64,000 nt of DNA from Dendrolimus kikuchii (GCA_019925095.2 CM034412.1:7685501-7749500), one strand, 5' to 3'; numbered from the stretch's first letter, positions 1 to 10,580 are shown. Notes: generated by a model not told the origin, from the letters alone. Numbers and translations: made by a program.

Positions 1-129
1 AATGTACTGTGCATCTACAATTGTATAACATCTATATAAACTATATTCTCGCAAATAAAGATTTAAAAAAGATAAATTAAAAAAAACTTTTTTTTTTCGT
101 TCATAAATATTTATATAGAATAGAGTGGC

Positions 130-335
130 GTGCCACGGTCATCCCATTGGAATTAACAAAATGCCGAAATCAGGCAAACCTTCGATTGAGACGACGGTCT
201 GGCGACTTTGACGAGATAGTAATAGCAGAGTTGGGCTCCAGGGTAGCCATCCAGACGTAGTACCCGTAGGTGGATTATTTTCTCGCCTCTTACAATAACC
301 GCCCTACAAGAATTAGTCTTTCTCCGTTCCATCAC
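130..335 (+). repeat. Interspersed repeat family A, 3' part
   Basis: This stretch contains the family A core 'GGTAGCCATCCAGACG' and the ending 'CTTTCTCCGTTC.ATCACGG', shared with the longer copies at 11550, 25745 and 35925. It is a diverged 3' fragment. The reading frame on the minus strand here is incidental. Confidence 0.6.
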
Positions 336-439
336 GGATAATCTTATTCAAATAATAAACGGAAATGTTGGGTTAATGTTGTAAAATGAAATTAGAAAAC
401 AGCTAGTAGGTAGTAGTAATAGTAGACAATATATAAGCT

Positions 440-635
440 GCACGCAGATGGTTTGCCGATAACTACTTACTATTATTTTATTGTATTACTTACTATTATT
501 GTATATACTTATGTAAAGCACATACAATAAAAAATTTAAATAATAAATTTATTTCAACTGTTTATGTAACCTTTTTTGTTTACCCTACTGACCATCGACG
601 CGTGATATGAGGCTATCGGCAAACCTTCTACGCAC
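440..635. mobile_element. Candidate MITE with 22-bp terminal inverted repeats
   Basis: Positions 440-461 and 614-635 are inverted copies of each other (core GGTTTGCCGATA, 20 of 22 matching) and bracket about 150 bp of AT-rich non-coding DNA. One end-like copy recurs at about 3081-3102, next to another repeat. This looks like a small non-autonomous DNA element. No target duplication is clear and no superfamily is assigned. Confidence 0.45.
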
Positions 636-2264
636 GGGTAGTAAATGTGCAACTATTTAGAACCGGCTAGGAAAAGCATAGATCTATTGAAAAGTATTTT
701 GAGGGTTGTACAGTTTTATTCAACAAATATTTATTCAAAATTTAACAATTTGTTGTAACATATTGCTTGTTTTTATTGAAATGTGTTTTTTACTCTGCCA
801 TCAAAACTCTAGTGTATGGCATTAATCGAAACCCTACTATTTGACTCAAGGTCGACCCTGACCTTTAAGCTTGATCCTTCATATTGGTATCTCTATTTCT
901 TAATATCTAGTTTAGAAATACAGATATCAATATGAAAGACTAAGCTTAAAGCTTGTTGCTAAACTAGAAAATCCAAAAATAACAATGTCTTTTGGAATTT
1001 GTTGTCTGTACACGCATTACCCGAAAAATATTAAACAGATTTTTAAGAAACTAGCATATATTCGGGCTCAGGTTATAAGATACTTTTCATCCTGAAATAC
1101 GAAAAGGTTCCTGTGAGCCAGTCACTAATGGGAATAAGCATGTTAAATATGAATGCAGCTTGCACTTCAACTGTGAACGATTGTTACAGTTATTTACTAG
1201 CATAGTTATTCTTGTCATGTTTCCGTTTAAAGTTAATAATTAATTTTGTTATGTACCCTCTTATTTCTAAACGATACAATCGGCCATTTCCTTAATTGAA
1301 TAATAATGTTATATTTTTATTTATTCTGTAATTAGCGCCTGTTTTGTATAGAGTAGTTCTCCATAATTTACTTCCATTTTATAATTCAACATCTCTCAAT
1401 TGTATATAGACGGTATTAACTACATTTTGTTTTCATGTTGGCAGACGCGATAGATTTGTACTGTGTTCGGTTTGTTTTATTACATGTAAAACTTTAAGTA
1501 TAATATTTTATCTTATATGAAATATCCAAACAATGTATTAAATTCTTGTCATGCATAACCCTTTAATTAAAATAGTATACCAATGACTTCAATCGGCTAT
1601 CGGTTGTGCCAATATGCTAAGTTTCTTATACTGTTAAATAGTTGGAGGGATGGCGAGGTGTTCTAAAAATGCTTGTCGAGTGTTCAAAGTTAGTATATGT
1701 AATATGTTAAAACCGTAAAGTTCTCTGATTATAAATATGTGACCAGTTGCTGTTCTTTTACTACCATAAACCCTTCTGAGCTGTTGCAAGTGTTACACGT
1801 TATGAGTGAGTGTGACGAATGAATAATTAATCATAAAATTCTCTTTGAATGAATTTTACTCCCGCTACGACAATGATTTGCAAAAATCCGTTTAAGTGTC
1901 TTATAATGTACTCAAAACTACGAAATATATTTAAATAACTTTTTGAAGTAACCGTTTTGTATAAGCATGACCGCACGTACAATGACAATCTAAGTCATAT
2001 TTAATTCTGTGTTAACTGTGAAATTATGATACACAACCGCTTTAATGTTGAATGAATATTTCCTCGAAATGCTTTGTCATCATTATCGCAATGTGCTGCA
2101 ATGATTTTCAAAAATGAAAGGGTGTTTCACACGTATATACGCAGAGTTGTAGACTGACCGACGCCAGATATCGTTTTAACTATTGGATACGAGTTAAAGA
2201 CTAGTTATGTGCCTTGGATTTGATTGTATTTCATAGAATACTAAATAATAAATTATCTGTGGAG
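636..2264. other. AT-rich stretch without a recognisable gene
   Basis: No reading frame with coding character and no familiar repeat is visible. The only structured item is an imperfect 38-bp stem with a 13-nt loop at 863-951 (see findings). Confidence 0.6.
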
Positions 2265-2412
2265 TCCTAACGCTCTAACGCCTGTCTACCGTGACGTCGC
2301 GAAACGTTTAGTAGACGTCACACGCGCGCAGAAGGGTGGTGTCTATTTTGCTCAAAGATTAGGCGTTGCTATACAACGTGGCAACGCCGCCAGCCTTTTT
2401 GAAACGTTCCCG
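2265..2412 (+). promoter_or_regulatory. CpG-containing block ending in a strong 5' splice site
   Basis: This island is richer in G+C and CpG than its surroundings. It contains GTGACGTC and GACGTCAC facing each other, and ends at CCCG|GTAAGTGA (GT at 2413-2414), a near-consensus donor. It could be a non-coding first exon and promoter of a plus-strand gene whose other exons lie elsewhere. There is no coding evidence, so this is a weak inference. Confidence 0.25.
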
Positions 2413-2470
2413 GTAAGTGACAGTGGTTTATGACCAATATTTCATCTTTAGCTATTTTTCCCCTTTTTCA

Positions 2471-2575
2471 TTTACATACATACATAACTTCACGCCAGTT
2501 CCCTTGCGGGGTAGGCACGAACAACAGAGTGCCATTTAGGCTTATTCTTACACACCTCACTTGCCTCTTTTTCAT
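2471..2575 (-). mobile_element. LINE 3' end with (TATG)n tail, copy 1
   Basis: On the minus strand this is the last ~90 bp of the same LINE whose coding end lies at 40141-40803. It carries the end of its reverse transcriptase frame and the stop, followed by a short (TATG)n tail, read here as TACATACATACA. It is heavily 5'-truncated. Confidence 0.75.
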
Positions 2576-2689
2576 TTAATTGTAGTTATTAATATAGTAT
2601 AGTTTATTTTTAAGTTTATGTTGTATTTTTAATTATTTTATATTTCTTGAAATATAAAATTTATTTGTAACTGTTTTATTGCTGGAATA

Positions 2690-3085
2690 CACCAGACAGA
2701 CTGATGAACGGCCTGATGTTAGGTGATTAACGTGGCTTATGGATGTTTGCAACACCAATGTGCTGCCGGTCTCGAAGGGGAGACTGGAGCCTGGGCACTG
2801 ATTTCGGGACACAACTAAAAGTTGTTATGGTAGCTTACTCTAGATCAGGGCGTCAATTCGGCTATTATAATCAGAATCATCCGCCACTGTCGTCATAATG
2901 GTTGTTTTATTGTACAAAAACAATGATTATGACGTCAGTGGTCGGACCATTCTTACGATATTGTAATAGCAGAATTGGGTCCGAGGGACAGTCGCTATAT
3001 CCAAACTGGATGCTGGCTGTGAGATGTTTTGTCGCCTCTCACGATACGCCGCGCCGCCCACTTGTTTCTGCATTCTGTATCGGTA
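2690..3085 (+). repeat. Interspersed repeat family A, interrupted copy
   Basis: This has the family A head (gacaga..gatgaacggcctgatg) and 'TTTGCAACACCAATGTGCTGCC', then 'TTGTTATGG.AGC.TACTCTAGA.CAGGG', then the 3' module after unrelated sequence at about 2855-2960. It was probably broken by a later insertion. Short frames here are shadows of the repeat. Confidence 0.6.
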
Positions 3086-3171
3086 AACCTTCTGCGCACA
3101 ACTTATAACATAGGAATGACAATGTCAACAGAATGTAAAAATGTACAGAAAAATAAACATATAAAAAGGTT

Positions 3172-3410
3172 GCTGGGCTCGGGCCTCCCACTATAAGGGA
3201 ACGGACAGTATACCCGCCCCATTTGTCCAAGGTGGCTTGGCAGGGTGACACATCGGTTATCTCGTTGTGCAGGTTTTATGACAATGTTTTCCTTTAAAGT
3301 TGTTAACACGTGGTGGTTGTAATAATATGCAAATTAGGTCAGAAATCTGCCTAAGTGGTGCATGCGTTCCGGCCAGGATTCGAACCCACGCCATTACGCT
3401 ACCACGGCTA
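3172..3410 (-). mobile_element. tRNA-headed SINE, minus strand
   Basis: Read on the minus strand, it starts with a Pol III A-box-like GTAGCGTAATGG (3391-3402) and a B-box-like GGGTTCGAATCC (3376-3387). It ends in a LINE-like tail 'GTGGGAGGCCCGAGCCCAGC', shared with the SINE at 44055-44347. The A and B boxes are almost adjacent here, whereas they are about 30 nt apart in the other copy, so the head carries an internal deletion. Confidence 0.75.
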
Positions 3411-4130
3411 AATAAAACCTACAGTGCAAATAATATATGTAATTACATTTGAATATTAAAAAAAGCAAACCCTCAACCAGCGCTGGTCTTCTTAGGTCTT
3501 AACTGCTAGGGCCATTAGAGTGACTAGAAAAGTACCAAATTAAAAGTTAAAATACAATTTATTTACAAACAAACAAGCTTACCTTGTAGAAATAACACTA
3601 CATAAAATATTTGATACAACCGCCCAAGCTTCTCATTCACCGAAAGAGTATCAATTAATCTTTAATCCTAACATTACTTGTCTATGGTAATACAACAGTT
3701 CATTTTCTCACTCTTTAAGTCTCATTCCAATGATTAATGATTGAAGACCATAGATAATGATTAATGATTTTCATCCGATGAAAGGAATAGCATGTGTCGA
3801 CCATTTCTTCACGAGGTATTCCTTTAAAATTTAAGAAGTCATTCATAACTTGTTATTAATGATTTTAGATTTGTGCGATAATAGATTTTTGACTATTATT
3901 AGATGGATTTTGAGAAATCAATGCCACTATTTATCATAAGTTGGGGTTATTTTGAACTTCTTTAAAGTAGTTCTTAATAGTGAGTTAATACACAAACAAT
4001 AATACTTATTTTATTAGGGTTCCGACACCTAAAAGAAGAAAGGAATTCTTACGTAAAAATCAAAATGTACAATTTCTATATGACTTTGTATCACAGCTGA
4101 TTACCTCAGTAGCTAAAGATAAGAAATTTA
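3411..4130. other. AT-rich, LINE 3' fragment at 3471-3520 only
   Basis: The words 'CTCAACCAGCGCTGGTCTTC' near 3472 recur at about 42066 and, inverted, near 40890. They represent the 3' part of one LINE family. The rest shows nothing recognisable. Confidence 0.5.
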
Positions 4131-4138
4131 TCAAACAT

Positions 4139-4576
4139 ATAGAAGTCTGAGGTGGGTGTATAGTTGTGTACCTACCTACATATGTCTTATAGGTCTTAAC
4201 TGTAAGACCTACACACCTACACGATATACGTAGGTAGGTTCTTTTTCTTATAACTCAAAAAACTACTTTGACACTGGTCAAAGTGGCGAAAATAGTTTTT
4301 TCAATTATAAGAAAAAGAACTAAATGAAGAAAAATGAATTTTAAAAGTTCAAGTAAACATATAGAAGTCTGAGGTGGGTGTATAGTTGTGTACCTACCTA
4401 CATATGTCTTGTAGGTCTTAACTGTAAGACCTACACACCTACACGATATACGTAGGTAGGTTCTTTTTCTTATAACTCAAAAAACTACTTTGACACTGGT
4501 CAAAGTGGCGAAAATAGTTTTTAAATTATAAGATAAAGAACCAAATGAAGAAAAATGAATTTTAAAAGTAAACATC
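4139..4576. repeat. Tandem duplication of a 222-bp hairpin-rich unit
   Basis: The unit starting at 4139 (ATAGAAGTCTGAGG) is repeated from 4361 with very few differences. Each unit has three nested fold-backs: GTACCTACCTAC with GTAGGTAGGT; GGTCTTA with TAAGACC; and a perfect 16-bp pair GTTCTTTTTCTTATAA (4238-4253) with its complement at 4305-4320. Inside the last lies a smaller palindromic stem around TTTGACACTGGTCAAA. It is non-coding. Confidence 0.85.
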
Positions 4577-4661
4577 ATTTACTAATGCTGATATTAGATG
4601 TAGCAAACAAATTGAATCAATTTAGGTCAAAGTGCAGAACTGAAAGGACAGGACAAGCTTA

Positions 4662-6086
4662 GGCTGCCTGTCCATTGAAGAGGAGCGAGGTTGCGGAGCG
4701 GAGAAACGGAGAAATGTTAACCAATAAGATAGCATATAACCTGACCATAACGCCTTGAACGAGAACTAATCTTTTTGCCTTGTGGCAATATTTTATTTTA
4801 TCTGTAGTCAAGGTCAGTGAATCATAAACAAGGTTTTTTTTGGCGGGAACTGTAAGGGAACTTTGTGCTGTGCAGTTTTATTTTCTAAAAATGTGTAAAA
4901 TTACTCTAAAATGAACAATAGTTGTAGGATATTGATTGTTTTTGAGTAGTAATTATGTGTTTTTGCGAGAAATGTGAACTATATAGCCAAATGTGGCCTT
5001 TCGAGTTTTCACAAGAACTCCGTTGTATGACGTCGTACAATACAACGGCGTCTGGCTTAAAGGCATAGTTGCCAAGCCTTAAACTTAAAAAAAATCATAA
5101 ACAAAACGAATTTCTCCATGTTATTTTAATTTTAAAGTTGATCGGAGTTTAAAATCGGCTAAAAAATAACTAAATACGCATGTATCAATACCAAGCTTCA
5201 CATGAGCAGTGAGTTTTTAATGTTACCGAGGATGCCTAATGGAATTTGAAACAAAAATCTTTTCGTTATAATTAGATGATATTTACAAAAGAACAGCTAA
5301 CATGATAGGTATGTAATGGTTAGTTTAGCTTTTTTTAATCAAATAATTGATCTGTTAACTATCATAAGCTGTTAACGCCCTTGCTTACAAATTTATAGTC
5401 ATTATAAACAAAAATAAACGTCATAGGCTATCTTGACAAAATGCGTACGTCGTAACTAAAACAATTTGATACTTGCACGATGTTTGATGTCGTCCTAAAA
5501 ATCACTAGAAAGTATCGAAATTACTCTCGACCAATATTGGAGTTGCTAGAGTTAAGACAAATTTGCGAAAGTGGCACCCCTATTATTTTCTACATTATTT
5601 TGCCAACCTGTACATTTTTTTTTTTTAAGGCGGGGGAAATATTATTCACGCACTATACTGGGTCCTTTGCAAGGGATTAGACCATAGTTGATCATGAAGG
5701 CTTTCCCCTTTGACAAGGGGCCATCCGAACAATAATCAAGCCTGCTTGTGTGGAGACTCAGAGAAGTTGCACGGGCAACACCCACTACCCACTAAAACCA
5801 CCCTCCTCCCATGTGCCCCGCGCTTTTTATGAAGGAAAGGCTGAGACTTAGAACGTAGTTACGCCCAGTCCGATCCAGCGCAAAAAGTGCCTGAATGTGT
5901 CCCGGGAATCAGTACACATTCACTTCGTCAGCGGGGGTGATCAATCCTTTGCTCCCTTGATAGCTAAAGGCCCCCCGAAGCGGGACCTGTACAAATTGCG
6001 TCAATGATAGGCAACCAATCCTAGTGCCTAATATTTCTCCGTTTCTCCGCTCCGCAGTCTCGTACCGTTTCAACGGACAGGCAGTC
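4662..6086. mobile_element. Non-autonomous DNA transposon with ~55-bp TIRs and TTA target duplication
   Basis: The left end (from GGCTGCCTGTCC at 4662, to about 4715) is an imperfect inverted copy of the right end (about 6031-6086). Both contain GCGGAGCGGAGAAACGGAGA. TTA flanks both sides (4659-4661 and 6087-6089), a 3-bp duplication typical of the PIF/Harbinger superfamily. The 1.4-kb interior has no transposase. It includes a motif at 4846-5010 (TTTTGGCGGGAACTG .. GTTGTAGGATATTGAT) that recurs at 16585 and 27405, so these may be partial relatives. The superfamily assignment is an inference from the target duplication. Confidence 0.65.
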
Positions 6087-6396
6087 TTAAGATACGAAAT
6101 TTCGTACACATATAAAAATCTCGTGTACCTACCAAAAATAATGTGTGAAAATTTATATTGAAATATTATTTTGGATGTTAAAAAGGGACCTTAAAGTAAA
6201 ATTGGAATTTAAAAGATCCGAAATATCATAAAATATCAAATAAAATAGCTTTATTCGTACGTCTCACAATTATTATTGGTACTGTAGATATATCTGTCAT
6301 ACGTCCATTGTCACACCAGAAATTATCATTTCATCCTTAATATAATCCATTCATCTCTTTCTTGACTGTAGACTGGTTTAAGACGTTCATTAGTTC

Positions 6397-6480
6397 TGCA
6401 TGGGTTCAGCAGAGAGGCAGTCGGCCCACCTGATGGGAAACAGTTACCATCGCCTATAGATATTTGTAACACCAGAGAAT
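6397..6480 (+). repeat. Interspersed repeat family A, head fragment
   Basis: 'TGCATGGGTTCAGCAGAGAG' and 'CATCGCCTATAGATATTTGT' match the beginning of family A. It is truncated after about 80 bp. Confidence 0.6.
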
Positions 6481-6587
6481 ATTAAAATGTGTGAAAGGAA
6501 AATTTTAATATTGATTATAATTTATAGGCAGGTTTAATATTATATAAAATATAATATATTAGAGCTAGGCATGTTTGCTGAAGAGTT

Positions 6588-6905
6588 TCTTGCGCCGCTT
6601 CTTCTCTTCAAGCCACAACATGTTGTAAAGCGGTAGTAAATTAGATTAGGCTCCCACAGAATAAATAACAACCATAAACAAAATTAAAACTAAATAATTA
6701 AAATGAACAAGTTGGCGGTAGGCTAAATAAAACTTAAACAATACTTATTGACACTTGACATCTTGTCTTCCGTGATCATGGCCACTGAAAAGTGGCCGAA
6801 ACGTCGGAATACTAAAAATCAAATAAATTACCGCGCTTAAAACCGTTAAAACATAGTTTTATTATGTATACAAGTCGCGAAAACTTAAGAAAATATTAAA
6901 TAAAT
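6588..6905 (+). mobile_element. Penelope-like 3' region, long copy
   Basis: This segment is homologous to 17800-18135 along its whole length. The shared part runs from 'TAAATTAGATTAGGCTCCCA' through 'GAACAAGTTGGCGGTAGGCT' to the hairpin GGCCACTGAAAAGTGGCC and the end 'CGCGAAAACTTAAGAAAATA'. The terminal ~110 bp recur at 10700, 25213 and 42215. The Penelope-like assignment rests on the partly inverted organisation of other copies and on the hairpin followed by GAAACGTCGG. No protein domain is present, so the class remains tentative. Confidence 0.55.
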
Positions 6906-7680
6906 ACAAAATATATCATAATTAAAGCTGTAAGTTATTTCCTGGCTACTTTACGTACAAAATCCTATCAAATAGCGAAGCTGCTAATTTAATGTTCCTT
7001 TATTTTCTGTGGGACTTCATTTGTGACGCTGACTCTATATAGTAGCTATAAATCATTCATTCACTCATTTATTTTACATTTATTCATCTCCTTATTTCAT
7101 CATTACTCTGCAGCAGTGAACCAAAATATTCAGGCCGGAATCAATTGTACGTAATGAAAATGAAACAAAATATATATAGTAATAATGTAACGAGCTTATG
7201 ACAAATGCATTAATGGATTCAAACTGTGGTGTGGGGTCCGGACCCCACGGTTATTGGATCGGTCGGATCTGTTAAATCGAGTTAAGCTCGGGGAGTTAGC
7301 TGGATTTGGACGATGGGTGTATGCAAGATGGTCTATCTTCAAATGTTTTAAAATGCATCCATTTATCCTTACTATCTTACAAAGGAATGTGTCAAAATAG
7401 TTCCGTTCCGCACATGAATTTTAGGAATGTAACAAGTGTCAAAATAACATGGAATCTTATGCCATGTCTTGCCTCTATCAGTATATCTAGACTAGAAGAA
7501 AGAAAGAAATAGGTAATTAATTTGAAGAAAAAGCGACTTAATTACAACAACAAATTATTTTGAATAAAATAAGGCCGACCATTGTACGTATTACTATCTT
7601 CTAATCTTAAGACAAGAAAATGTGTTACTATTTTTATGTTGGTGTACAATTGTTGTAATTACATATTATGATTTTTAAAT
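6906..7680. other. Repeat fragment then AT-rich DNA
   Basis: 6935-7020 (TTTCCTGGCTACTTTACG .. ATCCTATCAAATAGCG) recurs at 45805-45890 and marks another dispersed repeat. 7030-7680 shows no gene or known repeat. The short frame at 7306-7512 has no coding features. Confidence 0.5.
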
Positions 7681-7833
7681 TAGGGTAAAACTACACAAAA
7701 CGCCCCAGATGACAAAACGCCTCACCGATCTCACACGTACAGATAAATTCTTGGAAACGCACTGGCAACACGAGCGGATGCGCATCATTCCTCCGCGAAC
7801 AAGCGCGTCGGTCGGTTGTGTTAAAGTAAAATA

Positions 7834-8155
7834 CATACATACATACATATATACATACATACATACATAGCTTCACGCCAGTTCCCTTGCCGGGTAGGCA
7901 CGAACAACAGAGCGCCATTTAGGCTTATTCTTACACACCTCACTTGCTTCTTTCACATTCATAACTCTTGTCATGCACGCCCGTCTGTTATTAAGGCTCC
8001 TGACATCACCTTCTGCTAGTACACGATCAATTTGATCATGGAAGGTGTGTCGTGGGCTTCCACGACTTCTGCATCCATCCACTTTTGCATTGTATATCTG
8101 TTTAGTCATTCTTTCATCATGCATTCTTTCCACATGCCCGAACCACCGGAGCAGC
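7834..8155 (-). mobile_element. 5'-truncated LINE inserted in the pogo-like element, copy 2
   Basis: It is minus-strand and carries the last ~94 codons of a reverse transcriptase polyprotein (stop near 7873), almost identical to residues ending at 40776. The sequence motif WFGHVERM is near its start, and a (TATG)n tail lies at 7834-7870. A perfect 11-bp target duplication, AAAGTAAAATA, flanks it at 7823-7833 and 8156-8166. The partial frame ends in ARELA like the 40-kb copy. Confidence 0.85.
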
Positions 8156-8479
8156 AAAGTAAAATAATTTATAAAACATCACTATATTTGCTCTCACGGC
8201 TTTTAAACACATTGCTGTAAATACTAAACAAATTTGTGTTCATGGTAACCTATAATTATTACAAAAAATTGTTTGAAAGTTATAATAACGTGATTAAATT
8301 GCCTATGTTTTCTCGTATAACCGATTGTCAATGGGTTTGTGGTTTACAAATCTTAAAGTGGGGCATATTAAAATTATTTTTTTATTAAATGCCCCATTAT
8401 ATTAGGTGCAATATGTCCCAGTTAGTGAATGCATTGTATAGCGTGTTTTATCGTTTATATCTGTTTTACTTTTGTAGCT

Positions 8480-8951
8480 ATGCCAAGAAAATATTTCAGA
8501 ACTACTTTACGAGCCTCGTGGTTAGAAGCTGATTTGACTGAAGCTATACAAAAAGTAAGACGCAAAGAAATGGGAGTGAATGAAGCGGCCAGGACCTATA
8601 ACATATATATAATATGTAATAGTAGCAAAGGAAAAAATGAAACAAACTCAAAGAAGAAGAAAGGATAAATCCAAGTGGGAAGAAATGCTGTACCTACAAA
8701 GAAGAAAAAAGGGAATGATATATCATCTGAAAGCAGTGAGGAAGTAGAAAACACAGATGCGTCAGATGAAGAAATTTCGGATGAAGATCAGAATAAGTGT
8801 GGAGTGCACAGAAACCTATTATTATTCTACTGCATCCAATGAAGATTGGATTCGATGCACTGAATGTTACTCCTGGATGCATGAGTTTTGCACAATGTAT
8901 AATCCTCGTTGCAATCGTTGTGGCAGAAAATTTAAGCGGGCCGCTATTTAG
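8480..8951 (+). pseudogene. pogo-like transposase remnant: HTH head and zinc-finger tail, DDE core missing
   Basis: ATG at 8480 opens MPRKYFRTTLRASW..., followed by VNEAARTYNI, which matches the N-terminal helix-turn-helix of pogo/Tigger-type transposases. This part binds the transposon ends. After about residue 42 (position 8605) similarity stops and the frame closes at 8668. Acidic linker codons follow (SDEEISDED near 8763-8785). A one-base frame change then leads into a Cys/His-rich tail with CxxC and WxHxxC spacing (8795-8940: WIRCTEC, WMHEFC, CNRCG) and a stop at 8949-8951. The catalytic DDE/D domain, normally several hundred residues, has been deleted, so the product cannot be a working transposase. 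The family call comes from the head motif and the terminal sequences. The zinc-finger tail is known in some insect pogo-like proteins. Confidence 0.65.
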
Positions 8952-9277
8952 AACAAGTATTTAAAATAAATAATAAGTTGATTTTCTTGATTTTATATAG
9001 CTCTTATTAGTATTTAAAGAGAAATTAGACTAATTAATACTTAGGGCGTTTTGTCATCGATGTGACGCATATTACTCAGAGGTGGTTGTATAAAACGCCC
9101 CACTATGTGATTATAAAAAAATGTTCTGTGGGTAACAGTTTGTTTTTTTTTTCTAAAATATTTTGTTGTCAAAACTTTATAGTTTTCTAATGAATAAACA
9201 TTGTTTGTGTATATTATAATAATGCAGTTTTATTTAATATTGAAAAAAAGTGGGGCATATTGTAGCCTTTTACTCTA

Positions 9278-10198
9278 TAGCATATTTGTAATGCCAATAT
9301 CCATACATAATACTATTATCCAAAATTAGTTATTTCAAGGCCACTGTTCACCTGTGTAATGATGCATTTATAGATCTACATGTTAACTCAAACATCATTT
9401 TGGAGTTTCAAATATGGTACATATTACCTTATGCCATTTGACCCAAGCGCTGCTAAAATACGCGAGTTAATATTCTGACAATAAGTCTTTGGATGCGTGA
9501 TCCCATTTTATTGCTAAAAATTTGAACTGTCATCAATCTGTCAATATTTTCGTTTTATGTGTATTATAAGTTTTTTTAAAGTAGCTACGTTGCGCGTTAT
9601 GTAACGCGGTATAGTCTTTTGACCAACATTGCATATAATTACATCTATAATATAGGGCTTAGAATACTGTCCGGAAAATTCCAATTTGCCAAGTTATGAT
9701 ACGCCAGTTTGGCGGGTTGCACATACATATTGGTATACAAGTTTCTTAAAGATTATACCTTCATCGCCACCACGAATTGAATGTAATAAAACGCACATTG
9801 GGTCAGAAAAACTGCCTAAATGATGCAACGTCCGACCAAGAATTAAACCTACGTCAATAAGCTATAGTAAATAATAATGATACAAATTCCGCATAGTGAT
9901 TATAGCCATTAACCTACTGCATAACACAATTCAAATCCCCTTAACCACGCTCCTGCAAAATGATATGGAAAAATATCATATTTAATAGCAAACTTTTCTC
10001 GCCGGGAGTCGAAACCGCGACCCTCCATTGCACGCTGTTATTAAATATGTCAGCTGACACATATTTACATATGCTTAGTGAACTAAATCGGTTGTGACTG
10101 ATCGTGTTTAAACGGTTCTAATAATAACTATTGAGAAATCGGGGTATCCGCAGAGATGTATGACTGCTTAGGCGACACCCGAAGGGAAGTATGCCGCG
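9278..10198. other. No gene; small SINE-like fragment near 10000
   Basis: The words GGGAGTCGAAACCGCGACCC (10005-10024) read on the minus strand as a B-box-like tRNA-derived piece. A near palindrome, AATATGTCAGCTGACACATATT, follows. The rest is AT-rich without recognisable content. Confidence 0.4.
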
Positions 10199-10302
10199 TA
10201 CATACATACATATATACATAACTTCACGCCAGTTCCCTTGCGGGGTAGGCACGAACAACAGAGCGCCATTCAGGCTTATTCTTACATACCTCACTTGCAG
10301 GT
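10199..10302 (-). mobile_element. LINE 3' end with (TATG)n tail, copy 3
   Basis: It has the same terminal sequence as 2471-2575: TACATACATAC tail, then the complement of the ..YPARELA-stop end. About 100 bp remain. Confidence 0.75.
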
Positions 10303-10334
10303 AGGTACTTAATTGTACTATTATTACTTTATTT

Positions 10335-10376
10335 ATTGTACTATGTACCTACTTGAAAGTAGGTACATAGTACAAT
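10335..10376. repeat. Perfect 20-bp inverted repeat with 2-nt loop
   Basis: Positions 10335-10354 are exactly complementary to 10357-10376, separated by GA. The arms contain two ACCTAC-type words that also occur just upstream. This is a potential cruciform. Confidence 0.85.
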
Positions 10377-10399
10377 ACAAGTTTTTCTTTGTTGCATAG

Positions 10400-10580
10400 T
10401 AATTACAGATAATTTAAGAAGTTCCTGTGAGTCAGTTTGCTTGGAAGAAATCGCTTTTAGCGATACGGCCGCCTTTTGTTTTACCAAGTAACTATTGTCT
10501 TGTTGCGCATTTTTAAAATTTTTGGTTTTGGTGAACAACAAAGTGTTCTCTTTGTCTGTGTCTATAATAAACAATTAAGA
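10400..10580 (+). mobile_element. LINE family G 3' end
   Basis: It contains the hallmark TTGGAAGAAATCGC-TTTT-AGCGATACGGCCGCC hairpin, then an AT-rich tail with AACAAAGTGTTCTC. It corresponds to the 3' regions of the copies at 30338 and 56540. The frame on the opposite strand is a shadow. Confidence 0.7.

Larger units (their letters stand above)
7681..9277 (+). mobile_element. pogo-like DNA transposon, internally deleted, with a LINE nested in it
   Basis: The ends are imperfect inverted repeats: TAGGGTAAAA.CTACA..AACGCCCCA at 7681 and its counterpart TAGAGTAAAAGGCTACA..ATGCCCCA read from 9277 inward. They begin at TA, as in Tc1/mariner/pogo elements. GTGGGGCATA-type words repeat near both ends. 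The interior keeps the first and last parts of a transposase gene (separate entry) but not its catalytic middle. A LINE fragment (7834-8155) interrupts the left part. Without it the element is about 1.26 kb. Confidence 0.65.
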
